Shown: positions 22,677 to 32,477 of the stretch, one piece after another
Numbering within the stretch: the stretch's first letter is position 1
Layout of the letters: every line of letters starts with the position of its first letter
From: Arthrobacter burdickii
GTDB lineage: Bacteria; Actinomycetota; Actinomycetes; Actinomycetales; Micrococcaceae
Direction: 5' to 3'
Length of the DNA: 64,000 nt
Assembly (NCBI RefSeq): GCF_030433645.1
Contig: NZ_JAROCG010000002.1
Coordinates: 620,001 to 684,000 of the forward strand
Notes under the pieces: model-generated
Databases searched by the model: none
Told to the model about the DNA's origin: nothing
What the model saw: only the letters and a program-made list of their open reading frames with translations
Program-made: the position numbers and the translations under genes

Positions 22677-23720
22677 GTGAAGGCGCTGTACAAATCCGGG
22701 GCGCATCCCGGCTTCGAGCTCGTGGACCGGCCCGAACCCGACGCAGGGTTCGGCGAGGTCAAGATCCGGGTCATGACCACCGGCATCTGCGGCACGGACC
22801 TCCATATCGAGAGCTGGGATCCCTGGGCGCAGGGCATGATCCCGGCACCCCTCATCCCCGGCCACGAGTTCTACGGCGAGGTCGTCGCCCTCGGCGGAGG
22901 CATCCGCGGCGTGAGCATCGGGGACCGCGTCTCCGGCGAAGGGCACGTCGTCTGCGGGGTCTGCCGCAACTGCCGCGCCGGCCGCCGCCAGATGTGCATT
23001 CACACCTCGAGCGTGGGGGTGCAGCGCGACGGCGCGTTCGCGGAGTTCGTCGTCGTTCCCGAGACCAACGTCTGGGTCCACGACGCGAGCATCACGCCCG
23101 AACTCGGCGCCGTCTTCGACCCCTTCGGCAACGCCGTCCACACCGCGCTGAGCTTTCCGCTCGTCGGAGAGGACGTCCTGATCACCGGCGCCGGGCCGAT
23201 CGGGCTCATGGCGGTCGCCGTGGCCCGCCACGCGGGCGCCCGCAAGATCGCGATCACCGACGTGTCGGCTCCGCGGCTCGAGCTCGCACGCGGCGTCGGA
23301 GCGGACATCGCCATCGACGTCAGCCGCATGCGCATCGCCGACGCCCAGCGGGAGCTCGGCATGAGGGAGGGTTTCGACATCGGAATGGAGATGTCGGGCC
23401 ACGCGGCTGCCCTGCCGGAGATGATCGACAACATGACCCACGGCGGGCGCATCGCGATGCTGGGCCTGCCCTCCGCCCCCATCGCCATCGACTGGGGCAA
23501 AGTCGTCACGCACATGCTCACCCTCAAGGGCATCTACGGGCGTGAGATGTTCGAGACCTGGTACGCGATGAGCGCCATGCTGCAGTCCAACCGGACACTG
23601 CGCGACGCCGTCTCGTCCGTGGTCACCGATTGCCTGCCGGCCCAGGAGTGGCAGCAGGGATTTGCGACAGCGCGCGACGGCGCGAGCGGCAAAGTGGTCC
23701 TCGACTGGACCACCTTCTAG
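22677..23720 (+). CDS. tdh: L-threonine 3-dehydrogenase
   Basis: 347 residues of the zinc-containing medium-chain dehydrogenase family. [18 protein letters not shown] carries the catalytic zinc cysteine, GHEFYGEV the zinc histidine, [15 protein letters not shown] the four structural zinc cysteines, and [15 protein letters not shown] the NAD loop. The WDPWAQ segment and overall length fit threonine dehydrogenase. It oxidises threonine to 2-amino-3-oxobutyrate, which the next gene product cleaves. GGAAGGA lies 7 nt before the GTG. Together with kbl it forms a two-gene operon (14-nt gap). Confidence 0.92.
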   Translation: MKALYKSGAHPGFELVDRPEPDAGFGEVKIRVMTTGICGTDLHIESWDPWAQGMIPAPLIPGHEFYGEVVALGGGIRGVSIGDRVSGEGHVVCGVCRNCRAGRRQMCIHTSSVGVQRDGAFAEFVVVPETNVWVHDASITPELGAVFDPFGNAVHTALSFPLVGEDVLITGAGPIGLMAVAVARHAGARKIAITDVSAPRLELARGVGADIAIDVSRMRIADAQRELGMREGFDIGMEMSGHAAALPEMIDNMTHGGRIAMLGLPSAPIAIDWGKVVTHMLTLKGIYGREMFETWYAMSAMLQSNRTLRDAVSSVVTDCLPAQEWQQGFATARDGASGKVVLDWTTF

Positions 23721-23734
23721 GAGGCAGGAACACC

Positions 23735-24994
<1,260 letters not shown>

Positions 24995-25036
24995 GCTCCC
25001 GGGCTCCGGGTGGCATCTGAAGGGGGACGTCCGTCC

Positions 25037-25042
25037 TAGGAT
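25037..25042 (+). promoter_or_regulatory. -10 hexamer TAGGAT for the FAD oxidoreductase gene
   Basis: The hexamer ends 6 nt before the ATG at 25049; no ribosome-binding site is seen. Confidence 0.6.
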
Positions 25043-25048
25043 GAGCGG

Positions 25049-26146
25049 ATGAGTTCCCTCGAGTGCGATGTCCTGATCATCGGTGGCGGAATCGCCGGCC
25101 TGTCGCTGGCCTCCGTGCTGGCACCGTTCGCCAGCGTGGCCCTCGTCGAGTCCGAGCCCACGCTCGGGTACCACACGTCGTCGCGCTCTGCGCGGCAGCT
25201 CATCCCGAGCTACGGTCCGGAACACGTGGTGGACCTGACCCGCCGCACGCTGGACCTGCTGGCAGGGGTGCAGTCCTCCACCGGACTTCCCCTGACGGTG
25301 CCCCGGTCCTTCCTGCTCATCGGTTCCGCGGCGGACGTCGCGGCGGAGGCGAACTCCTCGATGCGCAGTCTGGCCAAGGCCGAGGCCCTCGAGCTGTGCC
25401 CGCAGCTCCGCCCGGAATCGTTCGAGGCCGCAGCCCTTGATACCGACTGCGTCGGCACCGACACCGACCTCCTGCTGGAGTACCACCGCAGGAGCGCCGG
25501 TGACGACGGCGTCATCATCCTTCCGGGCTCTCCCGTCACGTCCGCCCGCTACGACGGCGCGGGCTGGAGCGTCCGCGCGGGCTACCGCACGATCAGCGCC
25601 GGTGTGGTCGTCAACGCCGCCGGGGCGTGGGCGGACACGGTCGCCGAACTCTGCGGCGTCGGACCCCAGGGCCTCGTCCCGCTCCGGCGTACCGCCGCGA
25701 TCGTCGCGGCGGACAACGCGCCGCGGATGGGGACGCCCATGGTCGCGGCCGCCGATGACTCGTTCTACTACCGGCCTGACGCTGAGGGGGTGCTGATCTC
25801 CCCGAGCGAGGCGGAGCCCGCCGAGCCCGGAGACGCCCAGCCCCACCCGGGCGACGTGGAGGCGCTCATCGACCACCTCGGCACGGTCACCACCCTCGGT
25901 ATCACGTCGGTCCTGCGATCCTGGACCGGGCTCCGGACGGAGCGGGCCGGCGGTCTGCCCGTCGTGGGCTTCGACCCCGGCCACCCCGGCTTCTTCTGGC
26001 TCGCCGGGCAGGGCGGCTACGGTTTCCAGACGTCGTCGGGCATCGCAGAGCTCGCGGCCGTCCTGCTCACCGGCGCCGATCCGGTGGACCTCGGAGCCGA
26101 CCCCGCCCGGATCGCAGCGGCAGCCACAGCCCTCCGGCCCGCCTGA
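25049..26146 (+). CDS. FAD-dependent oxidoreductase, DAO family
   Basis: 365 residues. DVLIIGGGIAGLSLASVLA at residues 7-25 is the dinucleotide-binding loop, VVNAAGAWADTVAELCG in the middle is the DAO-family second FAD contact, and FFWLAGQGGYGFQTSSGIAEL at the end is the closing FAD loop. The family includes glycine oxidase, D-amino-acid and glycerol-3-phosphate dehydrogenases. An early TSSRSARQLIPSYG resembles the flavin-loop region of D-arginine or glycine oxidases. It follows tdh-kbl, which make glycine, so an amino-acid substrate is an attractive but untested guess. Confidence 0.83.
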   Translation: MSSLECDVLIIGGGIAGLSLASVLAPFASVALVESEPTLGYHTSSRSARQLIPSYGPEHVVDLTRRTLDLLAGVQSSTGLPLTVPRSFLLIGSAADVAAEANSSMRSLAKAEALELCPQLRPESFEAAALDTDCVGTDTDLLLEYHRRSAGDDGVIILPGSPVTSARYDGAGWSVRAGYRTISAGVVVNAAGAWADTVAELCGVGPQGLVPLRRTAAIVAADNAPRMGTPMVAAADDSFYYRPDAEGVLISPSEAEPAEPGDAQPHPGDVEALIDHLGTVTTLGITSVLRSWTGLRTERAGGLPVVGFDPGHPGFFWLAGQGGYGFQTSSGIAELAAVLLTGADPVDLGADPARIAAAATALRPA

Positions 26147-26161
26147 GCCCCCCGACGTCGC

Positions 26162-26176
26162 CGCCCGCAACGGGCG
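26162..26176 (+). terminator. short hairpin after the FAD oxidoreductase gene
   Basis: CGCCCG and CGGGCG pair around CAA, 16 nt past the stop. There is no T tract. Confidence 0.3.
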
Positions 26177-26292
26177 CCACGGCGGGCCGGACCACGTCCC
26201 GGCGGCGAGGAGTTTCCGTACAGTAGGAACCGGAGACCGCCGGCACGCGTCGGCGGGCCGACTGCCGGTACATCGAACGTAGGGAACGGATC

Positions 26293-27267
26293 ATGTCAGC
26301 AAGTGGAGGCAACAAGGCGATCATCGCGGCCCTCGCCGCGAACCTCACCATCGCCGCACTCAAGTTCGTGGCCTTCGCGCTCACGCGCTCGTCGTCCATG
26401 CTCGCCGAGGGCATCCACTCCGTGGCAGACTCCGGCAACCAGCTGCTCCTGCTCGTCGGCGGCAAGCGGTCCAAACGGCAGGCCAGCCCGGAGCACCCCT
26501 TCGGCTACGGCCGCGAGCGCTACATCTACGCCTTCATCGTGTCGATCGTCCTCTTCAGCGTCGGCGGGCTCTTCGCGCTCTACGAGGCGTACCACAAGTA
26601 CCTCGACCCCCACCCCATCGAGGGGTCGTTCTGGTGGGTGCCCCTCGCCGTGCTGATCGGCGCCATCATCGCCGAGGGGTTCTCGTTCCGCACGGCCATC
26701 AAGGAGTCCAACCACACGCGCGGCAGCATGAGCTGGGTGCGCTTCGTGCGGACGGCGAAGTCGCCCGAACTGCCGGTGATCCTGCTCGAGGACTTCGGCG
26801 CCCTCGTAGGCCTGGCGTTCGCCCTGTTCGGCGTCTCCATGACGCTGCTCACCGACAACGGCCTGTGGGACGCCGCCGGCACCGCGATGATCGGCGTGCT
26901 CCTCGTGGCGATCGCCGCCGTCCTGGCCATCGAGACCAAGAGCCTGCTGCTCGGCGAATCGGCGTCCGCGCCGGCCGTGGCGAAGATCGAGGCAGCCATC
27001 AGTGACGGCGGGTCCACCCGGATCATCCACCTCAAGACCCTCCACCTCGGCCCGGACGAACTGCTCGTCGCCGCCAAGATCAGCGTGGAGAGCCAGGAGA
27101 GCGGCGCGCAGATCGCCGCCGACATCAACAGGGCCGAGGAGAGGATCCGGGCCGCCGTCCCCATCGCCACGACCATCTACCTCGAGCCCGACCTGTACGA
27201 CCCGAGGGCCGCCTCGACGCCCTCAGCGAACGGAAGCTCCACCAGGCCCCTGCCCGGCAGCGACTAG
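26293..27267 (+). CDS. cation diffusion facilitator (CDF) family transporter
   Basis: 324 residues with five to six membrane segments in the first 230 residues and a cytoplasmic C-terminal domain. SMLAEGIHSVADSGNQ near residue 38 carries the Asp of the metal site in TM2, EHPFGYGRERYIY near residue 73 is the conserved CDF loop, and EDFGALVGLAFALFG contributes TM5. The GNQ/HPFGYGRERY pattern is that of the FieF-unrelated, zinc-type bacterial CDF subgroup. It exports divalent metal in exchange for protons; the metal is not certain. An AGGGAA site precedes the ATG. Confidence 0.88.
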   Translation: MSASGGNKAIIAALAANLTIAALKFVAFALTRSSSMLAEGIHSVADSGNQLLLLVGGKRSKRQASPEHPFGYGRERYIYAFIVSIVLFSVGGLFALYEAYHKYLDPHPIEGSFWWVPLAVLIGAIIAEGFSFRTAIKESNHTRGSMSWVRFVRTAKSPELPVILLEDFGALVGLAFALFGVSMTLLTDNGLWDAAGTAMIGVLLVAIAAVLAIETKSLLLGESASAPAVAKIEAAISDGGSTRIIHLKTLHLGPDELLVAAKISVESQESGAQIAADINRAEERIRAAVPIATTIYLEPDLYDPRAASTPSANGSSTRPLPGSD

Positions 27268-27279
27268 CCGGCACAGGTC

Positions 27280-27285
27280 TAGGAT
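27280..27285 (+). promoter_or_regulatory. -10 hexamer TAGGAT for the antiporter pair
   Basis: The hexamer ends 6 nt before the ATG at 27292. Confidence 0.55.
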
Positions 27286-27291
27286 GGGCGC

Positions 27292-27774
27292 ATGAACGTC
27301 ATTGAAACACCCCTCCCGGGTATCGGAGTGCGGCGCGAGATCCTCACGGGCTCCGGCCGGAGGGTGGGAATTGTCGCCCAGCGCGACGGCGACCTCGACC
27401 TGATCATCTCCAAGGCGGGGGACCCGGATGCCTGCGTCGCGTCCATCCCGCTCACCCCGGACGAGGCCGCCACCATCGGCAATCTCCTCGGCTCGCGGCA
27501 GCTCGTCGCGCAGCTGACGGAGGAGCACCGGGACCTGCCCGGCGTGACCACGCGCCAGTTCCTCATCGAGCGGGGCTCGCCCTTCGACGGCCGTCCGCTC
27601 GGGGACACGCGCATGCGCTCCCGGTCCGGGGCGTCGCTCGTCGCCGTCCTCCGCTCCGGCCAGGTGCAGGCATCGCCCACGCCCGACTTCACCCTCGCCG
27701 CCGGTGACCTGCTGGTGGTGGTGGGCACGTCCGAAGGCCTCGACGCCGCGGCGGACATCCTGCGTAACGGCTGA
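27292..27774 (+). CDS. TrkA-C domain regulatory subunit of a cation/proton antiporter
   Basis: 160 residues. The first half (GVRREILTGSGRRVGIVAQRDGDLDLIISKAGD) is the small N-terminal domain of KhtT-like proteins. The second half (RQFLIERGSPFDGRPLGDTRMRSRSGASLVAVLRSGQVQASPTPDFTLAAGDLLVVVGTSEGLD) is a TrkA-C/RCK_C domain that binds a nucleotide or ion signal. It is cytosolic and is expected to gate the membrane partner encoded 8 nt downstream. Confidence 0.88.
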   Translation: MNVIETPLPGIGVRREILTGSGRRVGIVAQRDGDLDLIISKAGDPDACVASIPLTPDEAATIGNLLGSRQLVAQLTEEHRDLPGVTTRQFLIERGSPFDGRPLGDTRMRSRSGASLVAVLRSGQVQASPTPDFTLAAGDLLVVVGTSEGLDAAADILRNG

Positions 27775-27781
27775 GCCGCCG

Positions 27782-28981
27782 GTGCACACGACCGCCCTGA
27801 CCCTGATCGAACTCGGCGCCATCCTCCTGTTCCTCGGTATCCTCGGGCGGCTCGCCGGCCGGATCGGGCTCTCGCCGATCCCGCTCTACCTCATCGGGGG
27901 CCTGTTCTTCGGGCAGGGCGGCTTCATCGAACTCCAGGGCGTTTTGGAGTTCAGCGAGGTCGCCAGCGAGATCGGCGTGGTCCTGCTGCTGCTGATGCTC
28001 GGCCTCGAGTACACGGCGAAGGAACTCGTGACCGGCCTCCGCCAGTCCTGGCTTGCCGGGATCGTGGACTTCGTCCTGAACTTCACCCCCGGAGCCCTCG
28101 TCGCCGTCATCCTCGGCTGGGGCTCCGTCGCCGCGCTCGTGATGGGCGGCGTCACGTACATCTCCTCCTCCGGCATCGCGGCGAAGGTCATCGGCGACCT
28201 CGGCAGGCTCGGCAACCGAGAGACACCCACGGTCCTCGCGATCCTCGTCTTCGAGGACCTCGCCATGGCCATCTACCTGCCGGTCCTGACCGCGGTCCTC
28301 GCCGGGCTCAGCTTCGCCGGAGGGCTCGGGACCGTCGGGATCTCGCTGCTCGTCGTCACGCTCGTGCTGGTGATCGCCCTGCGCTGGGGCAACGTCGTCT
28401 CGGCCGTCGTGGACAGCACCGACCGCGAGGTCTTCCTCCTGACCCTCATCGGTGCCGCGCTCCTCGTCGCAGGACTCGCCTCGGCGCTGCAGGTCTCGGC
28501 GGCCGTCGGCGCGTTCCTCCTCGGCATCGCCATCTCGGGCGCGACGGCGGAGAACGCCGCGCGCATCCTCGAGCCGCTGCGCGACCTGTTCGCGGCCATC
28601 TTCTTCGTGGTGTTCGGGCTGAACACCGACCCGTCCTCGATCCCGCCGGTCCTCGGCGTCGCGCTGCTCCTGGCCGTCGTCACGTCGGCGACGAAGATCG
28701 CGACCGGCTGGTGGGCCGCCCGGCGGCAGGGCATCGGCCGGATGGGCCGGGCACGCGCGGGCAGCGCGCTCGTGGCGCGCGGGGAGTTCTCGATCGTGAT
28801 CGCCGGGCTCGCGGTGGCGTCGGGCGCCGTCCTTCCGGAGCTCGCCGCACTGGCCACGACCTACGTCCTGCTCATGGCCGTCCTCGGACCGGTCCTGGCA
28901 CGCCTCGCCGAGCCGGCGATGCAGCTCGTCGAACGGATCCCGAAGAGGCGTCCGCGGGAGGCCACGGGCCTGGCCTCGTGA
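27782..28981 (+). CDS. CPA2-type cation/proton antiporter membrane subunit
   Basis: 399 residues, almost entirely hydrophobic, with about 12 membrane segments. IGLSPIPLYLIGGLFFGQGG near residue 28, EIGVVLLLLMLGLEYTAKEL near residue 63, and VFEDLAMAIYLPVL near residue 157 (conserved acidic residue of the ion path) place it in the Na+/H+ exchanger superfamily next to KhtU/KefB. It probably exports K+ or Na+ against protons. It pairs with the TrkA-C gene immediately upstream. Start is the GTG at 27782. The last 20 residues are basic and cytoplasmic. Confidence 0.9.
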   Translation: MHTTALTLIELGAILLFLGILGRLAGRIGLSPIPLYLIGGLFFGQGGFIELQGVLEFSEVASEIGVVLLLLMLGLEYTAKELVTGLRQSWLAGIVDFVLNFTPGALVAVILGWGSVAALVMGGVTYISSSGIAAKVIGDLGRLGNRETPTVLAILVFEDLAMAIYLPVLTAVLAGLSFAGGLGTVGISLLVVTLVLVIALRWGNVVSAVVDSTDREVFLLTLIGAALLVAGLASALQVSAAVGAFLLGIAISGATAENAARILEPLRDLFAAIFFVVFGLNTDPSSIPPVLGVALLLAVVTSATKIATGWWAARRQGIGRMGRARAGSALVARGEFSIVIAGLAVASGAVLPELAALATTYVLLMAVLGPVLARLAEPAMQLVERIPKRRPREATGLAS

Positions 28982-29002
28982 CCGCCCGGTGACAACCGGC
29001 CC

Positions 29003-29025
29003 GACGGGACCCTAGGAAGCCCGTC
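29003..29025. terminator. weak hairpin between convergent genes
   Basis: GACGGG at 29003-29008 pairs with CCCGTC at 29020-29025 in the 44-bp gap between the antiporter and the minus-strand STAS-like gene. Confidence 0.3.
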
Positions 29026-29778
29026 CTACCCCGGCCCCTGCCGGAAGCAGTCGGCCAGCCATGCCTGGGCCGGGCCGGTTGTCGTGAAGTGCCTGGTGGG
29101 GTAGGGCGGGTGGTGCTGCTGCTTGTAGTACGCGGTGATGATCGGATCCCCGCGTTCGGCTCCGACGATGGCCAGGGCCGCGATATCCAGCCCCGTCGCC
29201 AGGGAATGCAGCGCTTCCTCGGTGAGCGAGACCAGATGGTTGAGGCGGATGAGCATCGGTGGGCAGACCGACGGGCTGAGCTGGTGGACCCGCGCCACCA
29301 GCGCTTCCGCGACAGCGTTCGTGACATCCGTGCTGGACTCGCACTCGACCCACAGCACCTCTCCCCGCATCTCGGCCCGGAACGCCTCCCCGGGAGCTGA
29401 GGCGCCGTCCGACCCCGGGTCCTCCCGGAGCCAGGCGATCGCATCGGCTTCCTCGGTGAAGTACCGGCTCGGTGTCGCGGACCTGTAGTTGAAGGCCGTG
29501 AGTACCCTGCTCACCTCGTCGACGCCGACGACGGCTGTCCGGGTGGAACAGGTGTCGTCCACGAGCAGCTGCTTGGCTTCCGGCGTGATCCGCTCGACCC
29601 GGCCGATATACACCAGCAGCGGGCGCCTGCCCCGGGGGGACGCGGCAGTGACGGCCGCAATCGTCGATTCGATGTCCTCGGCCTGCAGGGTGACGCCGGA
29701 CGCCCAGCGCAGGCACAGGAAGTCACCTGCGTCGCTCAGCGTGTAGCGCGGCAGCACCTGCTGATCTGTTGCGGTCAT
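29026..29778 (-). CDS. duplicated STAS-like (DUF7793-type) protein
   Basis: 250 residues made of two similar halves of about 115 residues. Each half begins with a strand pair (FLCLRWASGVTLQAED; VLWVECESSTDVTNAV), continues with a strand and loop (RPLLVYIGRVERITPEAKQLL; PPMLIRLNHLVSLTEEALHSL), and ends with a Tyr/Phe-rich segment and a helix (SRYFTEEADAIAWLRE; TRHFTTTGPAQAWLAD). This is the SpoIIAA/STAS-like pattern seen in small actinobacterial proteins of unknown role. There is no signal peptide or catalytic motif. The ATG at 29778 follows GGGGGGAAG directly; an in-frame ATG 33 nt upstream lacks any ribosome-binding site. Function unknown. Confidence 0.72.
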   Translation of the reverse strand: MTATDQQVLPRYTLSDAGDFLCLRWASGVTLQAEDIESTIAAVTAASPRGRRPLLVYIGRVERITPEAKQLLVDDTCSTRTAVVGVDEVSRVLTAFNYRSATPSRYFTEEADAIAWLREDPGSDGASAPGEAFRAEMRGEVLWVECESSTDVTNAVAEALVARVHQLSPSVCPPMLIRLNHLVSLTEEALHSLATGLDIAALAIVGAERGDPIITAYYKQQHHPPYPTRHFTTTGPAQAWLADCFRQGPG

Positions 29779-29897
29779 CTTCCCCCCGGTCCGCCGATCC
29801 CCTCCTGCCATGGTGGCCCCGGGAGCCCCTACTTTCAACCGCTCCGCAGGATGGACTCGCGACGCTACCGGCGCGGTGGGCCGGGGCCGGGCCCGTC

Positions 29898-30743
29898 CTA
29901 GTCGTCGAGGATCTTGCCGATCGGCTCGCGCTTCTCCGCCTGGAAGGTGTCCTCCTCGCGGCCGTACGCCCAGTAGCCCGACAGGGAGACCTGCGAGCGC
30001 GCGAGGTTCTTCTCCTTGAACAGGACGTCCCGCAGCGCCTTCATCGCCCCGCGCTCCCCGTGCACGAAGGCGTCGACGCGGCCCTCGGGCCACGGCCCGG
30101 CGGCGACGGCGTCCGCGAGCAGCGTCGTCGTGCCTGCCGCCTGCCCGTCCCGGTACAGCCAGTGCAGCTCGAGGCCCGCGGGAGCATCCAGGGGGAGGAC
30201 CTCGGCGGCGCTGTCCACCTCGAGGTACGCGTGCCCGACGGCGGCCGGGTGCAGGGCCTCGATGCCGGCGGCGATCGCGGGGAGCGCGGAGTCGTCGCCG
30301 ACGAACAGGTGCCAGTCGGCGTCCTGGTCCGGCGACCACTTGCCGGACGGTCCCATGAGCACCAGGGCGTCTCCCGGGGAGGCCTGCGCGGCCCAGGGAC
30401 CGGCGATGCCCTCGTCCCCGTGCACCACGAAGTCGATGGCGAGGCGCCGCGCCTCGCGGTCCAGCGACCGGATGGTGTACGTCCGCTTCACGGGACGGTC
30501 GTCGGCCGGCAGCTCATCCTGCAGCGCCGCGAGATCGTAGGGCGGCACCAGCCCGAGCTCGGGCTTCGCGAAGAGCAGCTTCGCGTACATGTCCGTGGCG
30601 TCGCACTCCTGGAGGTCGGAGAAGCCGGGCCCGCCCGCGACGACCCGCACGAGGTGCGGGCTCAGCCACTGCGTCTCCTCCACGGTGAGGACGGCTTGGG
30701 GGCGCGGCGGCTTGCGGATCGATGCGGACACGGGCGAGGACAT
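29898..30743 (-). CDS. siderophore-interacting FAD-binding reductase
   Basis: 281 residues of the SIP/ViuB family. RTYTIRSLDREARRLAIDFVVHGDEGIAGPWAAQA at about residues 85-121 is the FAD-binding RxYTxR motif with the diphosphate loop. The second half (WHLFVGDDSALPAIAAGIEAL) starts the SIP domain, and FKEKNLARSQVSLSGYWAYGREED is the family's C-terminal signature. It reduces ferric siderophore in the cytoplasm to free the iron. An IdeR-type box is positioned 25-43 nt upstream of the start, fitting iron repression. No siderophore transporter is in the window. Confidence 0.92.
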   Translation of the reverse strand: MSSPVSASIRKPPRPQAVLTVEETQWLSPHLVRVVAGGPGFSDLQECDATDMYAKLLFAKPELGLVPPYDLAALQDELPADDRPVKRTYTIRSLDREARRLAIDFVVHGDEGIAGPWAAQASPGDALVLMGPSGKWSPDQDADWHLFVGDDSALPAIAAGIEALHPAAVGHAYLEVDSAAEVLPLDAPAGLELHWLYRDGQAAGTTTLLADAVAAGPWPEGRVDAFVHGERGAMKALRDVLFKEKNLARSQVSLSGYWAYGREEDTFQAEKREPIGKILDD

Positions 30744-30767
30744 GGAGCGGCGCTTCTTTCTCGGGGA

Positions 30768-30786
30768 AGTAGTTAGTCCACCCTAA
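30768..30786 (-). promoter_or_regulatory. IdeR/DtxR-type iron box
   Basis: Read on the minus strand it is TTAGGGTGGACTAACTACT, which keeps the TTAGG left half and CTAAC of the right half of the IdeR consensus (about 13 of 19 positions). It fills most of the 49-bp gap between hutH and the siderophore-reductase gene. Confidence 0.6.
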
Positions 30787-30792
30787 CAAGCT

Positions 30793-32376
30793 TCACTGAA
30801 GAGGTGCTGGGAGCGTGCCGACCGCAGCGGCCAGCAGGGACCCGTCGTCGACCAGCATCCGGGCTGCCTCGATCTCCGGGGCGAGGTAGCGGTCCGTGCC
30901 CGGGCCCTCGACATCCTCCCGCAGCCGCGCCCGGACGGCGGTGATGGGAGCGGAGCTGCGCACACCGGCAGCACCGGCAGTGCCGCCGTCGCGCATGTCC
31001 AGCGCCCTCGCCGCGGTCAGGATCTCGATGGCGAGCACGCGGGTGAGGCCGTCGATGGCCTTCCGCAGCTTGAGCCCCGCCGCCCAGCCCATGGAGACGT
31101 GGTCCTCCTGCATCGCGGAGGACGGGATGGAGTCGACGGATGCGGGGTTCGCGAGGCGCTTGAGTTCCGAGACGATGCCGGCCTGCGTGTACTGCGCGAT
31201 CATGTGGCCGGAGTCGACGCCGGGATCGTGGGCCAGGAACGCGTTGAGGCCGTGGCTGCGCGACTTGTCGAGGAAGCGGTCCGTGCGGCGCTCGCTCATG
31301 GAGGCGACGTCGGCGACGGCGATCGCGAGGAAGTCGAGCACGTAGCCCACGGGTGCTCCGTGGAAGTTGCCGTTCGACTCGATCCTGCCGTCGGGGGTGA
31401 TCACGGGGTTGTCGATGGCGGAGGCGAGTTCGATCGAGGCGACGGACTCGGCGTGCGCGAGGGTGGCACGCGCCGCGCCGTGGACCTGCGGTGCGCACCG
31501 CAGCGAATAGGCGTCCTGGACCCGGGTGAAGCGGTGGCGGCCGGTCTCCGAGGTGAGCTGCTCCGCGATGAGGGGGGAATCGTGGAGCAGCGACCGGATG
31601 TTGGCTGCCGACGCCACCTGGCCCGGATGCGGACGCAGGGCGTGGAGATCCTCCGCGAAGACGGCATCGGTGCCGAGCAGTCCCTCGACGCTCATCGCCG
31701 CCGCGAGGTCCGCCGTCGTGAAGAGCCGGTGCAGGTCGGCCGCGGCGAGGACCAGCATTCCGAGCATCCCGTCCGTCCCGTTGATCAGGGCGAGGCCCTC
31801 CTTCTCGCGCAGCTGCACGGGGGCGATGCCCGCCGCCGCGAGGGCTTCGGCGGCGGGGACGAGGTCGCCGGAGCCGGTCCGGACGCTGCCCTCACCCATC
31901 AGGGCCAGGGCCACGTGGGACAGCGGCGCGAGGTCTCCCGAGCAGCCGAGGGACCCGTATTCGCCCACCACCGGGGTGATGCCCGCGGTGAGCATCGCCG
32001 CGTAGGTCTCGGCGACGACGGGCCGGACGCCCGTGCGCCCCGTCGCGAGGGTGGAGAGGCGTCCGAGCATGAGGCCGCGCACCACCTCGCGGTCCACCTC
32101 GGCGCCGGACGACGCCGCATGGCTGCGGATGAGGCTGCGCTGCAGCTGGCTCCGCTGGTCCAGCGGGATGTGCTTGGTGGCCAGGGCGCCGAAGCCGGTC
32201 GAGACACCGTAGTGGGGCGTGCCGTCGTCGACGAGGGAGTCGATGACGGCACGGGACGCGGCCATGGCGGCCAGCGCCTCGGGAGCCAGCTCGACGGCTG
32301 CTCCGTGCCGTGTCACCGCCACGACATCGGCGGGGGACAGGGGGCCTGTGCCCACGATCACGGAGTGCTGGTTCAC
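30793..32376 (-). CDS. hutH: histidine ammonia-lyase
   Basis: 527 residues. GTGPLSPADVVAVTRHG opens the enzyme and HYGVSTGFGALATKHI follows at about residue 55. The MIO cofactor site reads GSLGCSGDLAPLSH, with the reactive Ser at about residue 146. It deaminates histidine to urocanate. The triad is Cys-Ser-Gly rather than the textbook Ala-Ser-Gly; to my recollection this variant also occurs in other actinomycete HutH proteins and is compatible with MIO formation. The GTG start (GAGG 6 nt upstream) fits the family N-terminus; longer readings from 32415 or 32496 add unrelated residues and run over the operator. It is divergent from the IclR-hutU operon. Confidence 0.93.
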   Translation of the reverse strand: MNQHSVIVGTGPLSPADVVAVTRHGAAVELAPEALAAMAASRAVIDSLVDDGTPHYGVSTGFGALATKHIPLDQRSQLQRSLIRSHAASSGAEVDREVVRGLMLGRLSTLATGRTGVRPVVAETYAAMLTAGITPVVGEYGSLGCSGDLAPLSHVALALMGEGSVRTGSGDLVPAAEALAAAGIAPVQLREKEGLALINGTDGMLGMLVLAAADLHRLFTTADLAAAMSVEGLLGTDAVFAEDLHALRPHPGQVASAANIRSLLHDSPLIAEQLTSETGRHRFTRVQDAYSLRCAPQVHGAARATLAHAESVASIELASAIDNPVITPDGRIESNGNFHGAPVGYVLDFLAIAVADVASMSERRTDRFLDKSRSHGLNAFLAHDPGVDSGHMIAQYTQAGIVSELKRLANPASVDSIPSSAMQEDHVSMGWAAGLKLRKAIDGLTRVLAIEILTAARALDMRDGGTAGAAGVRSSAPITAVRARLREDVEGPGTDRYLAPEIEAARMLVDDGSLLAAAVGTLPAPLQ

Positions 32377-32419
32377 GGTGTGCCTCGGTTCCTGCGGCGG
32401 TGCCGCTATTGCCATAGAG

Positions 32420-32445
32420 TGAAAAGGACGTTTCAATAAGTGAAA
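32420..32445. promoter_or_regulatory. candidate IclR-type operator between hutH and the regulator
   Basis: TGAAAAGGACGTTTCA (32420-32435) has perfect TGAAA/TTTCA arms, and a third TGAAA at 32441-32445 faces it. Three half-sites in the divergent hutH promoter region are a natural target for the adjacent IclR-type protein. Confidence 0.5.
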
Positions 32446-32477
32446 TGCATGGCAAGGCTGAAAGCAAGGAGGGGACC

